Positions 1 to 9,266 of a DNA stretch of 64,000 nt are shown piece by piece; the stretch's first letter is position 1, and the number at the start of each line of letters is the position of its first letter. The translations under genes were made by a program, and so were the position numbers. The stretch spans positions 310,001 through 374,000 of the forward strand of contig NZ_JACHCR010000003.1 of the NCBI RefSeq assembly GCF_014205845.1, read 5' to 3'. This DNA is from Mucilaginibacter cryoferens (lineage in GTDB: Bacteria > Bacteroidota > Bacteroidia > Sphingobacteriales > Sphingobacteriaceae). Below the pieces are notes generated by a model. It did not search any database, had not been told where the DNA came from, and worked only from the letters and a program-made list of their open reading frames with translations.

Positions 1-1
1 T

Positions 2-100
2 TTTACAAACCAGATCCATTCTATTTTTCCTGAAATAGTGGAATGCGAAAATATTACTGATATTAGTCTTACCAGAAACATGTTTAAAAATGGCATTTAA
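2..100 (+). CDS. 3' end of an upstream gene (partial)
   Basis: An open frame runs from the left edge to a TAA at 98-100 and gives 32 C-terminal residues ending NMFKNGI. It overlaps the start of the next gene by 11 bases, the same tight packing seen through the following polysaccharide operon, so it is probably the preceding operon gene, perhaps another glycosyltransferase. No domain can be recognised in so short a tail. Confidence 0.5.
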   Translation, partial: FTNQIHSIFPEIVECENITDISLTRNMFKNGI

Positions 101-1010
101 CACACCTATTCTTCTGTTAATATTTAACCGCCCCGATACAGCTAAACTTGTATTTGAGAAAATAAAGAAACAGGCCCCAAAATACTTATATATAGCATCA
201 GACGGTCCAAGAACAAAAAAAGTGGGCGAAAACGACCTGGTTAAAGAAACGAGAGAACACATACTGAGCAATGTGGATTGGGACTGTGAAATTCATACTT
301 TATTCCGTGAGGAAAATATTGGCTGTAAAAATGCCGTTAGTAGTGCCATTTCTTGGTTTTTTGATCATGTGGAATACGGAATAATCATAGAAGATGATTG
401 TTTACCAAGCAAAAGCTTTTTCCCGTTTTGTGAAGAGTTATTGGTGAAATATAAGGATGATGATAGAATATGGCATATAGATGGAACAACTTCTCAGAAG
501 GAAATGGGGACTTATAGTTATCAGTTTTCTAAATATTGTTTGATATGGGGATGGGCTACCTGGAAACGCGCGTGGAAACATTATGACCCGGCAATTCAAA
601 ATTTCCCGGAATTCAAAAGTGATAATACCATTAATGAAATATGGAAAAAAAATGAAGTAAGAAACTATTGGCTCAATAAATTAGAATCAGTTTATCAAGG
701 TAAAACCGACACATGGGATTATCAATGGGCTTTCACTGTTTGGGTAAACAATGGGCTTAGCATACGGCCTCAAAAAAACCTCATTAAAAACATTGGATTT
801 AATGAACAGGCTACACATACGCATAATGCCAATCCAACATTACTTGCTGCAAACAACCAAGAGGTAATATTCCCCCTAAAGCATCCCGTTTTTAAAATAG
901 TAAATAGTAAGATGGATGATATTTGCTCAGTTGACCATTTTGATATACGCAAACCCTATTACAGCTTTTTTGTGCGTATTATCAGGAAATTAAAAAAGGT
1001 TTTATCCTGA
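90..1010 (+). CDS. glycosyltransferase, GT-A nucleotide-diphospho-sugar transferase type
   Basis: A 306-residue soluble protein expected to transfer a sugar from a nucleotide-sugar donor during surface polysaccharide assembly on the cytoplasmic face of the membrane. The N-terminus PILLLIFNRPD and a DGPR motif near residues 38-41 match GT-A proteins related to the HlpA/GT2-like family, and the acidic metal-binding cluster EDDC is at residues 101-104. A WGWATWKRAW motif near the middle is common in this subfamily. The gene starts inside the end of the preceding frame, which supports translational coupling. Donor and acceptor sugars cannot be told from sequence. Confidence 0.8.
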   Translation: MAFNTPILLLIFNRPDTAKLVFEKIKKQAPKYLYIASDGPRTKKVGENDLVKETREHILSNVDWDCEIHTLFREENIGCKNAVSSAISWFFDHVEYGIIIEDDCLPSKSFFPFCEELLVKYKDDDRIWHIDGTTSQKEMGTYSYQFSKYCLIWGWATWKRAWKHYDPAIQNFPEFKSDNTINEIWKKNEVRNYWLNKLESVYQGKTDTWDYQWAFTVWVNNGLSIRPQKNLIKNIGFNEQATHTHNANPTLLAANNQEVIFPLKHPVFKIVNSKMDDICSVDHFDIRKPYYSFFVRIIRKLKKVLS

Positions 1011-1053
1011 TATTTGAAATTGTATTGGTTTTTATTTAGCATTTTGATAACAC

Positions 1054-1743
1054 ATGAAAAAGTATCTCGATAGATCGTTTTTAAAAAATCCTTTATTTGA
1101 TTATCTCAAATGGCTTGTTATAAAAACAATTTATCAACTAAGATATTGGGGCCGGCATCTCCGGATAAATTATAAATGTTCGGTTCGCAACAGTAAATTT
1201 GGTAAAAATAACTGGCTTGGTCCATATTCAGAAATCGCCAATTGCACAATTGGCGATTTTACCTATTGCGGTAGCTACTGTTTGATACAAAACGCTGATA
1301 TAGGAAAGTTTTCTTCAATTGGCCCCAACGTAAAAATTGCGCCCGGTAAGCATCCAACAACGTCGCACATCAGTACCCATCCATCTACTTTTAACAACCA
1401 AACCAATTTTGTTAAAAACTTTGTTACTGAAAACACATACAAAAACTTTGAAAATGTTAGCATAGGTAATGACGTCTGGATTGGTGCCAATTGCGTGATT
1501 GTTGACGGCGTTTGTATAGGCGATGGTGCTATAATCGCCGCAAATTCTGTTGTTAATAAAACAATAGGAGCCTACGACATTGTTGGCGGGGTACCAGCAA
1601 AGTTTATAAAAAAGAGATTCACCGACTCTGAAATCAGCGCGTTGCTTACGCTCAAATGGTGGGATAAGGATGAGCATTGGATACAGGAACATATTTCAAA
1701 ATTCTGGTCGGTTGGTGAATTTATAGATAACTTCGGGAGTTAG
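1054..1743 (+). CDS. CatB-like hexapeptide-repeat acyltransferase
   Basis: A 229-residue left-handed beta-helix acyltransferase that probably O-acetylates a sugar of the polysaccharide made by this operon. Imperfect hexapeptide repeats run from about residue 45 to 175 (for example IGNDVWIG at 137-144 and IGDGAIIAANSVV after it). The histidine-rich loop GKHPTTSHISTH at 99-109 carries the likely catalytic His, as in xenobiotic and CatB-type acetyltransferases. The C-terminal GGVPAKFIKKRF is the usual family ending, and length is normal. It lies between a glycosyltransferase and a second acyltransferase on the same strand. The acyl donor is presumed to be acetyl-CoA. Confidence 0.85.
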   Translation: MKKYLDRSFLKNPLFDYLKWLVIKTIYQLRYWGRHLRINYKCSVRNSKFGKNNWLGPYSEIANCTIGDFTYCGSYCLIQNADIGKFSSIGPNVKIAPGKHPTTSHISTHPSTFNNQTNFVKNFVTENTYKNFENVSIGNDVWIGANCVIVDGVCIGDGAIIAANSVVNKTIGAYDIVGGVPAKFIKKRFTDSEISALLTLKWWDKDEHWIQEHISKFWSVGEFIDNFGS

Positions 1744-1756
1744 GCCCGATACTTTA

Positions 1757-2383
1757 TTGAGATTTTTTATGAGGAGTTTAATTTACTTTTACAAAATAAT
1801 AAAACTAATTTATTACCAAATAGATCAGGCGTTTTCATGGATATTTACTTGGCTAAAATTTACATTGAATGGAATAAAGTTTAACGACTTTGTTTCCAAA
1901 GGACGGCCTATAGTACGTGTTAGTATATCTGGAAAATGTTATATCGGGAAGAATCTTGAGTTAAATAGCGGCAAATATTATAACATGATAGGCCGCCAGC
2001 AACAATGCTATCTTATTGTTGGCCCAAATGCCACGCTCATTATCGGTGATAATGTTGGAATAAGCTGCTCATCAATTGTTTGTAATAAAAATATAACTAT
2101 TGGTAATAATGTTAAAATTGGTGGAAATACGGTTATTTACGATAGCGATTTTCATTCTTTAGATAAAGAAAAGCGAAACAGTATCCCGGAGGATCTAAGT
2201 GGTATTGTAACTAAAGCGGTAACAATAGGAAACGATGCTTTTATTGGCTCACATACTACAATATTAAAGGGCGTTAAAATAGGCGAAAACGCAATAATCG
2301 GCGCTGGATCTGTTGTAAGTAAAGACATCCCCAAAAACCAGATTTGGGCAGGCAATCCGGCAAAATTTATAAGAAATATTTAA
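1757..2383 (+). CDS. WbbJ-like hexapeptide-repeat acyltransferase
   Basis: A 208-residue acyltransferase of the LbetaH superfamily, distinct from the preceding CatB-like one. The repeats are in the C-terminal two thirds (IGNNVKIGGNTVI, IGNDAFIGSHTTI, IGENAIIGAGSVV), and the catalytic His is probably in DSDFHSLD between repeats, as in maltose/galactoside acetyltransferase relatives. The ending AGNPAKFIRNI is typical. The N-terminus has a short hydrophobic stretch that may associate with the membrane. Its TAA overlaps the next ATG (TAATG), so translation is probably coupled. Two acyltransferases in one operon suggest modification at two positions or with two acyl groups. Confidence 0.82.
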   Translation: MRFFMRSLIYFYKIIKLIYYQIDQAFSWIFTWLKFTLNGIKFNDFVSKGRPIVRVSISGKCYIGKNLELNSGKYYNMIGRQQQCYLIVGPNATLIIGDNVGISCSSIVCNKNITIGNNVKIGGNTVIYDSDFHSLDKEKRNSIPEDLSGIVTKAVTIGNDAFIGSHTTILKGVKIGENAIIGAGSVVSKDIPKNQIWAGNPAKFIRNI

Positions 2384-3153
2384 TGGTAAACGTAAATCCA
2401 CTCATATCTATAATAGTTGCGACTTACAATTCTGGCAATGTTTTAAAAGGCTGTATAGAATCTGTTATAAACCAAACTTACAAGCACTATGAGTTAATAA
2501 TTATAGATGGAGGGTCAACGGATTCGACACTACAAATTATTGGTGACTATAAAAAATTCATTACCCGTTGGGTGAATGAGAAGGACAAAGGAATATATGA
2601 TGCATGGAACAAAGGTGTAAAAATTTCTGCCGGAGACTGGATAACATTTATAGGGTCAGATGACACTCTGTACCCCACCGCATTAGCTGATTATGTATTT
2701 TTTATTAATTCAGGAAATTTGGCAGAATATCAATTTGTTTCATCTAAGATGCACCTTGTAACTCAACAAAATAAGATAATAAAAACTTTGGGACGGCCTT
2801 GGAATTGGGAAAAATCTCGTCTTGAAAATGGGATAGCGCATCCCGGGTCAATGCACCACAAAAATATTTTCGAGCAATTTGGCTTATTTGATATAAACTA
2901 CAAAATATGTGGTGATTATGAATTGCTATTACGACCGGGGAAGAAAATTAAAGCTGCATTTATGAGTAAGATTACCGTTCGCATGGCCCAGGGAGGCGTA
3001 AGCGGAAACGGTCTAAAACTATTTAAAGAACATTATCATGCCGTAACTGTCACTGGGGAGCTTAACAAATTTTATGCAACCTTTTTCTTTATTCTCCAAT
3101 TGTGTAAATATTATACAAAATCTATTCTGAGAAAATCAGGTATTGATATCTAA
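2383..3153 (+). CDS. family 2 glycosyltransferase
   Basis: A 256-residue GT2 enzyme. The start is placed at 2383, the ATG overlapping the previous stop, because the conserved GT-A opening PLISIIVATYNSG then falls at residues 6-18; an upstream in-frame ATG at 2344 lies inside the acyltransferase and would add 13 unrelated residues. The IDGGSTD motif is at 41-47 and the metal-binding SDD at 92-94. It probably adds an internal sugar of the repeat unit on undecaprenyl diphosphate. There are no membrane segments apart from a weakly hydrophobic C-terminus. Linkage and donor are unknown. Confidence 0.85.
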   Translation: MVNVNPLISIIVATYNSGNVLKGCIESVINQTYKHYELIIIDGGSTDSTLQIIGDYKKFITRWVNEKDKGIYDAWNKGVKISAGDWITFIGSDDTLYPTALADYVFFINSGNLAEYQFVSSKMHLVTQQNKIIKTLGRPWNWEKSRLENGIAHPGSMHHKNIFEQFGLFDINYKICGDYELLLRPGKKIKAAFMSKITVRMAQGGVSGNGLKLFKEHYHAVTVTGELNKFYATFFFILQLCKYYTKSILRKSGIDI

Positions 3154-3179
3154 TATCCGCATAAATTTGCATTAGCCAG

Positions 3180-4442
3180 ATGATAGAACAAACCAATAAA
3201 GTCAATTATAACATTCCTTTTTATGAGAGGTCGGCAAGAAAAGTGATATTTTCTTTGTTTTTGATGTTTATTCCATTTTCGCAGGCTTTAACCATCAATG
3301 TGCTTTTCCCGTTAAAAATTTCGGAAATTTTTTTGATTCTCCTGGTAATCTTAGAAGTTAAAACCGGAGATATTTTATCATGGAGGCTGAGTAAATTAAC
3401 CATGAGCCTGTTGTTACTGTTTCTGTTTTCTGTTTTTATATCTGTAATAATAAATATCTTTTACAAGTATGACTATGAGTTAACATTAAGGTATTCGCGC
3501 ATTACCCCAGCGGTAGACAGTATATTGAAGTTTTTTTACGTAATGATTGCCTTTGCGGGATTATTTTTAACACGTAATATCTTAAAGGAAGATGAAACTT
3601 TAATAAAATATTTTTTCATCGGTGCATCTTTGTCAGCGTTATATGCGTGGTATCTGTTTTTTTCTGGTGTGTTAAAACTTCCCAGTTTACAACTGCCCGG
3701 TATGGGCGACGATAGCCAGACTTATGATGTCGGCTTTGGCGAAACAATAAGAAGCGGCACATTCAAAGAAGGCAATTACATGGGCTTTTTTATGCTTGTA
3801 TCTGGGATAATTGCCATATATTATAAAAAAGGGAACCTTTCATTATTTTATTTTTTATCCATAATAACAACGTTTTCTACAACTGCTATATTTTGTTCGA
3901 TAGTTTTTGCCATTGTGTACCTTTTTTACCGTTATAAGAAATATAAGTTAAAATTAATTTTCATTTTTTTTGCTATAATAACAGTCCTTATTTTGCTGGT
4001 GCAATTTAGTCCGGGTTTTCAAACTCTCTTTTACAACAAAATATTTGGAAATGAAGATACGGTTGAGAACGCTAATGATATTTACTCTAAAGCTGAAAGA
4101 TTAAATACAACTTTAGTTGCACTTGATATTGCACAAAAAAATCCATTTTTTGGTGTTGGGCCAGCAAACTACGGTTTGCATTATAATCATTACAATTCCA
4201 TGAAACAGTTTGCACATGATATTAAACATATACCCAATAATATTTATGTTGAGATATTATCAGAATGCGGCGTATTTTCACTGGTTGCCTTTTTATTTTT
4301 CTTAGGTTCTTTATTTAATTATGGGGCGAAAAAATCCCCTATTTTAAGTGCTGGCTTAATAGCCGCATTTATTTATTTTTTCGCCTTTCCAACATTTACC
4401 ATGTTGTTTATTTGGGTTTTTATTGGAATAATATTGATTTAG
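3180..4442 (+). CDS. O-antigen ligase / Wzy-like polymerase
   Basis: A 420-residue polytopic inner-membrane protein with about ten to twelve hydrophobic segments spread along its length. A large periplasmic loop near the C-terminal third contains the NPFFGVGPANYG motif characteristic of the O-antigen ligase/polymerase (Wzy_C-like) superfamily. It probably polymerises repeat units, or ligates finished glycan, on the periplasmic side. Codon use is AT-rich, as usual for Wzy proteins. It follows the GT2 gene by 26 bases and precedes the next glycosyltransferase by 13 bases in a continuous operon. Polymerase and ligase cannot be separated from sequence alone. Confidence 0.82.
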   Translation: MIEQTNKVNYNIPFYERSARKVIFSLFLMFIPFSQALTINVLFPLKISEIFLILLVILEVKTGDILSWRLSKLTMSLLLLFLFSVFISVIINIFYKYDYELTLRYSRITPAVDSILKFFYVMIAFAGLFLTRNILKEDETLIKYFFIGASLSALYAWYLFFSGVLKLPSLQLPGMGDDSQTYDVGFGETIRSGTFKEGNYMGFFMLVSGIIAIYYKKGNLSLFYFLSIITTFSTTAIFCSIVFAIVYLFYRYKKYKLKLIFIFFAIITVLILLVQFSPGFQTLFYNKIFGNEDTVENANDIYSKAERLNTTLVALDIAQKNPFFGVGPANYGLHYNHYNSMKQFAHDIKHIPNNIYVEILSECGVFSLVAFLFFLGSLFNYGAKKSPILSAGLIAAFIYFFAFPTFTMLFIWVFIGIILI

Positions 4443-4455
4443 TAACGGCTAAAAA

Positions 4456-5505
4456 ATGATTGTAATAAACACCCGTTTTCTGACGCAAAAACTAACAGGC
4501 GTGCAAAGGTTTGCGATAGAAATCGCAAAGGAAATAAAAAAAATTATGCCGGGCGTTGTTTTTGTTTCTCCGGCAAACATTATCCATAAAGATTTAGCGG
4601 CAGAATTAGACGTAAAGATTATTGGACGCTACAAAGGAGTACTCTGGGAACAGGTTGACCTTCCATTGTTTCTGATAAAAAACAATAAGCCGCTGTTGAT
4701 AAATTTATGTAACGTTGCCCCACTGGGATATAAAAACCAAATAGTTACGCTACACGACATGGCCTTTTTTACTAATCCGGCATGGTTTAGCAAAAACTTT
4801 GTAAGGTATTATAAATTTCTAATTCCGCGTATAAGCAAAAGAGCGAAATTGATTTTTACGGTAAGTCATTTTTCAAAAAATGAGATCGTTAAGCATATTA
4901 ACGTTACGCCTCAAAAAATAAAAGTTATTTACAATGCAGTTTCTAAATTGGCCGCCGCCAGCAACCATGCTGCGAACCTGGATAAATATATTTTGGTTGT
5001 GGGATCAATAGATAAAAGGAAAAACATTTCAACCCTGATTGAGGCCTTCAATCAAATCCCCGATAAAGACTTTAAACTGCTGATAGTTGGCGATGTTAAT
5101 TCTATTTTCAACAATGACGGCAATGAAACCTTAACCACGCATCACGATATTATATTTAAGGGCAGAGTAAGCGATCACGAGCTGGCGGATCTGTATACAA
5201 ACGCTAAAATGTTTATATACCCAAGTTTATATGAAGGCTTTGGCATTCCACCATTAGAAGCCATGGCATACGGCTGCCCTACTGTTGTATCTGATATTGA
5301 TAGCTTAAGGGAGGTGTGTGCAGATGCCAGTGTATATGTAAACCCATTAAACAGCCAAAGTATTGCCGATGGTATCCAATTACTTATAAAGGATGAACAA
5401 TTACGTGCCGGGCTTATCAATAAAGGCAAACAAAACATAACCCGTTTTAGTTGGGCATTTTCTGCTCAGTTAATGGTTGATTCTGTAAAATCTTTAATTA
5501 TATGA
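4456..5505 (+). CDS. GT4-type glycosyltransferase
   Basis: A 349-residue retaining GT-B glycosyltransferase. The N-terminal acceptor domain begins with the LTGVQRFAIEIAKEI pattern of WbpY/mannosyltransferase-like proteins. The C-terminal donor domain contains VVGSIDKRKN and the nucleotide-sugar E-x7-E motif in YEGFGIPPLEAMAYG. It is expected to act on the cytoplasmic face on lipid-linked intermediates. Its last codons overlap the next gene (ATGA at 5502-5505). A mannosyltransferase activity would be common for this pattern, but the donor is not proven by sequence. Confidence 0.85.
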   Translation: MIVINTRFLTQKLTGVQRFAIEIAKEIKKIMPGVVFVSPANIIHKDLAAELDVKIIGRYKGVLWEQVDLPLFLIKNNKPLLINLCNVAPLGYKNQIVTLHDMAFFTNPAWFSKNFVRYYKFLIPRISKRAKLIFTVSHFSKNEIVKHINVTPQKIKVIYNAVSKLAAASNHAANLDKYILVVGSIDKRKNISTLIEAFNQIPDKDFKLLIVGDVNSIFNNDGNETLTTHHDIIFKGRVSDHELADLYTNAKMFIYPSLYEGFGIPPLEAMAYGCPTVVSDIDSLREVCADASVYVNPLNSQSIADGIQLLIKDEQLRAGLINKGKQNITRFSWAFSAQLMVDSVKSLII

Positions 5506-6638
5506 AATTGAAAGTTGCATTAGTACACGAATGGCTTACCGTTATTGGCGGCTCAGAAAATGTTTTTAAAGAAATAGCCTCCCTCTATCCGGAAGCTGAT
5601 ATTTACACCCTGGTTGCCCGGGATGAAACTATTAAAACGTTAGGCCTATCTACCCATAAAGTAACCACCTCTTTTATTCAAAATTTACCGTTTGCCAAAA
5701 CCAAATACCGTTCTTACCTACCCTTGTTTCCACTGGCTATAGAGCAGTTCGATCTCTCGGTTTACGATCTGGTTATTTCCTCGTCACATGCTGTAGCTAA
5801 AGGGGCGCTAACCCATTCAAACCAATTGCATATTTGCTATTGCCACTCCCCTATCAGATACGCCTGGGATTTGCACCATCAGTATTTAAAAGAAACGGGA
5901 TTAAATAAAGGGTTAAAAGGCTTTATAGCCAAATATTTACTACACCGTATACGGCAATGGGATATTATAAGCACCAATAGGGTTGATCATTTTGTTGCCA
6001 ATTCAAGGTATATAGCTAAACGTATTAAAAAGGTATATAACCGGGAAAGTACAGTTATATACCCAAATGTAGCAACTGAAGATTTTACTCCAACGTTTGA
6101 AAAGAAAGACTTTTATGTTACCTGCTCCAGATTTGTACCCTATAAAAAAATAGATCTCATTGTAGCTGCATTTGCGCAGATGCCCGATAAAAAATTATAT
6201 GTAATAGGAGACGGTCCCGATTTTAAAAAAGTGAGCAAACTTGCTGCCCCCAACACTACTTTGCTGGGGTATCAATCATTTGATGTACTAAAGCAATACC
6301 TGGCCGAAGCCAAGGCCTTTGTTTTTGCGGCCGAGGAAGATTTTGGTATTTTACCTGTAGAGGCACAAGCTTGCGGCACCCCGGTAATAGCGTTTAAAAA
6401 AGGTGGCGCCTTAGAAAGTGTAATTGAAAATAAAACCGGTATATTCTTTAACGAACAATCTGCAGAAGCCATAAAATTGGCGGTTGAATGGTTTGATGTT
6501 AATTCAACGCTGCTTAATTATAACGATATTGTTACACATGCCTCCGGATTTTCTACAGCCCGATTTAAAGAAGAGGTATCTAACTACATCAGCAGTAAAA
6601 TTGCGATAAAAAATGAAATAGAAACCCCAAATAATTAA
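5502..6638 (+). CDS. GT4-type glycosyltransferase
   Basis: A 378-residue GT-B enzyme. VHEWLTVIGGSENVFKEI at the N-terminus and EDFGILPVEAQACGTPVIAF near residues 280-300 (containing the E-x7-E donor-binding signature) identify the GT4 family. The SPIRYAWDLHHQYL segment is typical of WbdB/WbaZ-like mannosyl- or rhamnosyltransferases. Its ATG overlaps the previous stop, so the pair is translationally coupled. It is the last gene before a 113-base gap that contains a promoter for the initiating transferase, so a transcriptional boundary may fall here. Confidence 0.85.
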   Translation: MKLKVALVHEWLTVIGGSENVFKEIASLYPEADIYTLVARDETIKTLGLSTHKVTTSFIQNLPFAKTKYRSYLPLFPLAIEQFDLSVYDLVISSSHAVAKGALTHSNQLHICYCHSPIRYAWDLHHQYLKETGLNKGLKGFIAKYLLHRIRQWDIISTNRVDHFVANSRYIAKRIKKVYNRESTVIYPNVATEDFTPTFEKKDFYVTCSRFVPYKKIDLIVAAFAQMPDKKLYVIGDGPDFKKVSKLAAPNTTLLGYQSFDVLKQYLAEAKAFVFAAEEDFGILPVEAQACGTPVIAFKKGGALESVIENKTGIFFNEQSAEAIKLAVEWFDVNSTLLNYNDIVTHASGFSTARFKEEVSNYISSKIAIKNEIETPNN

Positions 6639-6729
6639 ATTTTGTTTGTAGCGTTATAGCACTTTCATACGTAATAATAGTAATTGTTATCATTTTAATA
6701 TTGTTAACACATTTAAAAAGGAAAAATAC

Positions 6730-6737
6730 TACATTTG
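6730..6737 (+). promoter_or_regulatory. -7 promoter box for the initiating transferase
   Basis: TACATTTG fits the Bacteroidota TAnnTTTG consensus and lies 15 bases before the ATG at 6752. A TTG about 26 bases upstream is a poorly spaced -33 candidate. This suggests the sugar-phosphate transferase is transcribed partly independently of the operon upstream. Confidence 0.55.
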
Positions 6738-6751
6738 CATAACCTTACCCT

Positions 6752-8101
6752 ATGAAAATAAGATACTCAAAATTACTTCCTATTATCACGTTCTTAAGTG
6801 ATTTAATAATATTAAATATATCTATTCAATGCGCTCATTCACTGGTGTTTAATTATTTTTCCAATGAAATAAGCTCCTCTGTTTTTCTACTATTAGTTAA
6901 TATGGCGTGGATTTCCATCGCCTCTTTAACCAGAAACTACGTTATTCATCGTCCGCTGGTATTAAGCAACAGCATTAACCGGATTTTATCGTCGCTTATT
7001 TACCACTTACTAACAGTCCTTGGCGTAGTATACTTTTTTAAATTGTACGAAGTAAGTCGCTGGGAAATATTTTTTACGTATAGCCTGTTTTTAGGTTTGA
7101 TAATTTTTCAAAGAGCTTCCATCTTTTTTATACTCGATTACATCAGAAAAAAAGGATACAACAGAAAACACGTTATTTTAATAGGCGATAAAACCATAGC
7201 CGATAGGTTAATAAGGTCGTTCTCCAAACATCCGGAGTATGGTTATTATTTTACTGCCTTTATATCTGAAGAACAAATACAAAATCTCTCAGAACAAACA
7301 TTCCTCAATGAGCTATTTGATAAAAAGCCCGATGAAATATTTGTTTGCTATAAAAATATGCCTCCATCATTGTTACAAAACCTGGTAGATGGTGGCGATC
7401 AAAATAAGATTAAGATCAAATTTGTTTCTGATTTGTTTTTGAGCAACAATTTTGCGAGTGTAATAAACTACGATAACCTGCCTGTTATTCAACTTACCTC
7501 AAAACCAGAGATTGCACTAAAAGTTATATTTTTCAAACGAACATTCGACATCATGTTTTCTTCGTTTGTGATGATCATTGGCTCGCCGGCATTTTTGCTG
7601 CTAACCATTATTACCAAATTTACCTCAAAGGGGCCTGCTTTTTACCGCCAGGAGAGAATTGGAAGAGACCATAAGCCTTTCCACATTTACAAATTCAGAA
7701 GCATGTTTGTAAACGCGGAGGCCATGGGCCCGCAGCTATCAAGTGACGATGACCCCCGCATCACCAAATGGGGAAAGATAATGAGAAAATCGAGGCTTGA
7801 TGAATTACCTCAATTTTGGAATGTTATAAAAGGGGATATGTCTATAGTGGGGCCAAGGCCAGAGCGTCAGTTCTTTATAGAGCAACTTATTATAAAATCG
7901 CCTAATTATAAGAAACTTTTTAGCCTAAAACCGGGGCTTACATCAATGGGCCAGGTAAATTATGGCTATGCAGAAAATGTAGATCAAATGTGCGACAGGG
8001 TTCGATACGATTTGGTTTACCTAAAAAACATGTCGTTAAACAGCGACTTAAGTATAATTTTTAAAACCGTGCAAGTAATGGTTCAGTTAAAAGGGAAGTA
8101 A
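6752..8101 (+). CDS. WcaJ-type undecaprenyl-phosphate sugar-1-phosphate transferase
   Basis: A 449-residue membrane enzyme that starts polysaccharide repeat units by moving a hexose-1-phosphate (often glucose) from a UDP-sugar to undecaprenyl phosphate. The N-terminal third has about four hydrophobic segments. A Rossmann-like segment follows (HVILIGDK near residue 143), then the bacterial sugar transferase domain: KRTFDIMFSS membrane hairpin, RQERIGRDHKPFHIYKFRSM, the catalytic SRLDELPQFWNV, GDMSIVGPRPE and KPGLTSMGQVN. All catalytic landmarks are present and length is normal. It ends the polysaccharide block and is followed by a strong terminator. The sugar transferred is inferred only. Confidence 0.92.
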   Translation: MKIRYSKLLPIITFLSDLIILNISIQCAHSLVFNYFSNEISSSVFLLLVNMAWISIASLTRNYVIHRPLVLSNSINRILSSLIYHLLTVLGVVYFFKLYEVSRWEIFFTYSLFLGLIIFQRASIFFILDYIRKKGYNRKHVILIGDKTIADRLIRSFSKHPEYGYYFTAFISEEQIQNLSEQTFLNELFDKKPDEIFVCYKNMPPSLLQNLVDGGDQNKIKIKFVSDLFLSNNFASVINYDNLPVIQLTSKPEIALKVIFFKRTFDIMFSSFVMIIGSPAFLLLTIITKFTSKGPAFYRQERIGRDHKPFHIYKFRSMFVNAEAMGPQLSSDDDPRITKWGKIMRKSRLDELPQFWNVIKGDMSIVGPRPERQFFIEQLIIKSPNYKKLFSLKPGLTSMGQVNYGYAENVDQMCDRVRYDLVYLKNMSLNSDLSIIFKTVQVMVQLKGK

Positions 8102-8157
8102 TTAGCGCTGTTTCACCTTTCATCAATTTAGGTTCAGCTTAAACTATTTACTATAAT

Positions 8158-8185
8158 AAAGGCTTCAGACTAATCTGAAGCCTTT
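8158..8185 (+). terminator. terminator of the polysaccharide operon
   Basis: A perfect 12-bp hairpin, AAAGGCTTCAGA pairing with TCTGAAGCCTTT around a CTAA loop, followed by TATTATTTTC. It lies 56 bases past the transferase stop. Confidence 0.85.
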
Positions 8186-8302
8186 ATTATTTTCAGAAAC
8201 GCTGAAAAGTAATTTTCACTCTGCGGCGGGTTTGGTAGCGAGCCTAATTCAGCGTTCAATTATTAAACAAATCCCCAAAAGGATTTATAGGTTGTTGCAA
8301 TG

Positions 8303-8333
8303 CCCAACCCCGGGTTTGTAACCTGGGGTTGGG
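8303..8333 (-). terminator. GC-rich hairpin after the Dyp peroxidase gene
   Basis: CCCAACCCC and GGGGTTGGG pair, with GGTT/AACC inside, seven bases past the peroxidase stop on the minus strand. There is no clear T tract, so it may be an mRNA-stabilising or REP-like palindrome as much as a terminator. Confidence 0.5.
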
Positions 8334-8339
8334 GGAACT

Positions 8340-9266
8340 TTAATCCGATAAAAAGTCATCTATCATGTTAAATGTTGGTACAAAATACAAACTACCTGTT
8401 TTGGGTGTACTAAAATCTAATATCCTATCGTAATTGCCAACAGGCAACCCAATAAACATATTATTCAGCATTTTTTGTACCGTACCGAACGTACTTGCAT
8501 AAGCTATAAAATAGGTACCCATTTGGTTGGTAGACATATTGCCAAAGGGCATGTTATCACGAACTATTTTCAACTCATCGCCAACATTTGCCAAAGCGAT
8601 GTGAGAATTTGCTGGTTTTATATCGTCGGCCATTTCAATGTCATTAGCCTTATATCTCCCTATTACTTTTTCCTGCTGTTCTGCAGATAGCTCTTTCCAC
8701 CCAGTTAAATTATGGATGTACTTTTGCACAAAAAGATAGCTTCCTCCTTTATAAACAACATCATCATCTCCAATCATACTAAAAAGTTCCCTATCAGGCC
8801 CCTGCGGGTTTTCAGTGCCATCTACAAAGCCCAAAATCGAACGACTATCCCAATACCTGAAACCATGAATCTCCTCGGTACTAACCGCCACTGCGCTTAA
8901 AACGTCGGATATAGCAGATGCCATATCATAACAGATACTGGTATTATCTGCTCTTATATGAAAATGCAGATCTCCTTTGGTAGAAACGGCCGTATGTTTG
9001 CCTCCGGCGATAGGAACAAAATTCGCTAACTCTTTAGGTAAGGGAACAGGGAGCTGCAACCTAAGCCAGGCATCGTGTCCAATTCCCATTACACAACTTG
9101 CCCTGGAAACTGGGAAACGTACATTAGCAGAATTATTAAGATTGATAAGCAGTTTACAAAGCATGTTAAACACTTCCCTAATCTCCAGGTTATCTTTAAA
9201 ATTCCAAACCATAAATATGGTGTTGCTATTTGTATAGTCTGTTACATTCTGTGAATCCGGTTTCAT
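8340..9266 (-). CDS. Dyp-type haem peroxidase
   Basis: A 308-residue dye-decolourising peroxidase, a haem enzyme that uses H2O2 to oxidise dyes, phenolics or porphyrins. The family signature GxxDG appears as FVDGTE at residues 147-152 with Asp149 as distal acid. His222 in PANSHIALAN is the likely proximal haem ligand and Arg236 in KIVRDNMPFG the distal arginine. There is no signal peptide, so it is cytoplasmic or encapsulated. Length fits the shorter (B-type) members. It is a lone gene with its promoter in the 354-base gap to the right. No encapsulin gene is nearby. Confidence 0.92.
   Translation of the reverse strand: MKPDSQNVTDYTNSNTIFMVWNFKDNLEIREVFNMLCKLLINLNNSANVRFPVSRASCVMGIGHDAWLRLQLPVPLPKELANFVPIAGGKHTAVSTKGDLHFHIRADNTSICYDMASAISDVLSAVAVSTEEIHGFRYWDSRSILGFVDGTENPQGPDRELFSMIGDDDVVYKGGSYLFVQKYIHNLTGWKELSAEQQEKVIGRYKANDIEMADDIKPANSHIALANVGDELKIVRDNMPFGNMSTNQMGTYFIAYASTFGTVQKMLNNMFIGLPVGNYDRILDFSTPKTGSLYFVPTFNMIDDFLSD

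Noticed and set aside
1315..1692. 125-codon minus-strand frame
   Set aside because: Opposite strand of the hexapeptide acyltransferase; repeat periodicity produces the open antisense frame.
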